This document shows positions 63,658 to 64,000 of a stretch of 64,000 nucleotides of DNA, in pieces. The DNA comes from Devosia litorisediminis. GTDB taxonomy: Bacteria; Pseudomonadota; Alphaproteobacteria; Rhizobiales; Devosiaceae. Every line of letters begins with the position of its first letter. Position 1 is the first letter of the stretch. A program made the position numbers and the translations under genes. The stretch covers positions 682,001 to 746,000 of the forward strand of contig NZ_JAGXTP010000001.1 of assembly GCF_018334155.1 (NCBI RefSeq), in the 5' to 3' direction. The notes beneath the pieces were generated by a model. That model was not told where the DNA came from, ran no database searches, and was given only the letters and a program-made list of their open reading frames with translations.

Positions 63658-64000
63658 TTAAGGCGTTTGCAGGTTCTCAATGGTTTCGGCAAGCGTGCCG
63701 AGATGCTCGATCCGGGCGTAGCGCGGCTGGTCGCGCGGTTCTTCCGCGCGCTCGTAGGACCAGGTCAGATCATGGGGCACATAGATGGCAAAGGCACCCG
63801 CAGCGAGAGCGGGCAGGATGTCGGAGCGCAGCGAATTGCCGACCATGACCGTGTGCTCGGGCCCCTCGGTGTGTTGGGCAAAAATTCGCGCATAGGTCTT
63901 GGGGCTCTTGTCCGAGACGATTTCGATGGCAGCGAAATAGTCGGCCAGACCGGAAGCCGCCAGCTTGCGCTCCTGATCGAACAGATCGCCCTTGGTCACC
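63658..64000 (-). CDS. HAD-family hydrolase (partial, C-terminal part)
   Basis: The gene runs off the right edge; 113 codons are visible, ending at 63658. VTKGDLFDQERKLAASGLAD, the motif III Lys in EIVSDKSPKTYARIF, and VMVGNSLRSDILPALAAG (motif IV, here with Asn/Asp and Ser) identify the haloacid-dehalogenase phosphatase fold. The nucleophile Asp motif lies outside the window. Substrate unknown. Confidence 0.85.
   Translation of the reverse strand, partial: VTKGDLFDQERKLAASGLADYFAAIEIVSDKSPKTYARIFAQHTEGPEHTVMVGNSLRSDILPALAAGAFAIYVPHDLTWSYERAEEPRDQPRYARIEHLGTLAETIENLQTP

Overview
The window is GC-rich bacterial chromosome, almost certainly from an alphaproteobacterium of the Hyphomicrobiales; gene content and family resemblance suggest Devosia or a near relative (inference). 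Supporting signs are the pgsA-moaD overlap, a UvrB with a long N-terminal extension, cuckoo/CcsR-type small RNAs, several DUF families common in that order, and dispersed CTCCCCC/GGGGGAG palindromes. No tRNA, rRNA, phage, transposase or CRISPR array was seen.

Layout. 1-5.6 kb (minus): moaD (cut by the edge), pgsA, aroG with an upstream attenuator, a DUF4037 remnant, a small K+-channel-like protein, uvrC and a FolM/PTR1-like reductase. 5.8-13 kb: small membrane and SH3 proteins, a transporter, MarR and LysR regulators, a DUF1007-NicO metal exporter and hemH. 13-23.7 kb: a peptide-importer operon (substrate-binding protein, fused double ATPase, two permeases, a class V aminotransferase and a FadR-type GntR regulator), preceded by an AceE-like thiamine enzyme with a divergent Lrp regulator; identical 12-bp boxes lie ahead of the enzyme and the importer. 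23.7-26 kb: small genes. 26.1-29.4 kb: a visibly AT-richer two-gene islet (zinc-ribbon protein plus 816-residue TPR protein) inserted before uvrB. 32-40 kb: uvrB, membrane and FAD proteins, an unknown membrane/secreted pair, a P1B ATPase with an apparent ATT start, and a MarR-controlled EmrA/DUF2955 efflux pair. 40.5-51.7 kb: cold-shock protein, SH3/crystallin protein, thymidine kinase, twin DUF2147 proteins, a class V PLP enzyme, a Spy-like protein, a Zn/Cd/Pb P1B ATPase with its MerR regulator, and a methyltransferase. 51.8-57 kb: betaine-type proVWX and a SulP transporter. 57-62.2 kb: glycosyltransferase, CBS protein, aspartate aminotransferase and small proteins. 62.3-63.5 kb: a tandem minus-strand array of small RNAs carrying seven CCUCCUCCC motifs, six of them clearly and all of them plausibly presented in hairpin loops, with one 55-residue membrane protein inside it. 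63.66 kb to the end: a partial HAD hydrolase.

The strongest leads are the cuckoo-type RNA array, the two-gene islet (a possible ADP-ribosyltransferase-like effector with a TPR partner), the aromatic leader-peptide attenuator of aroG, and the operator boxes linking the AceE-like enzyme to the peptide importer. All calls come from reading sequence and family memory; no database search was run.
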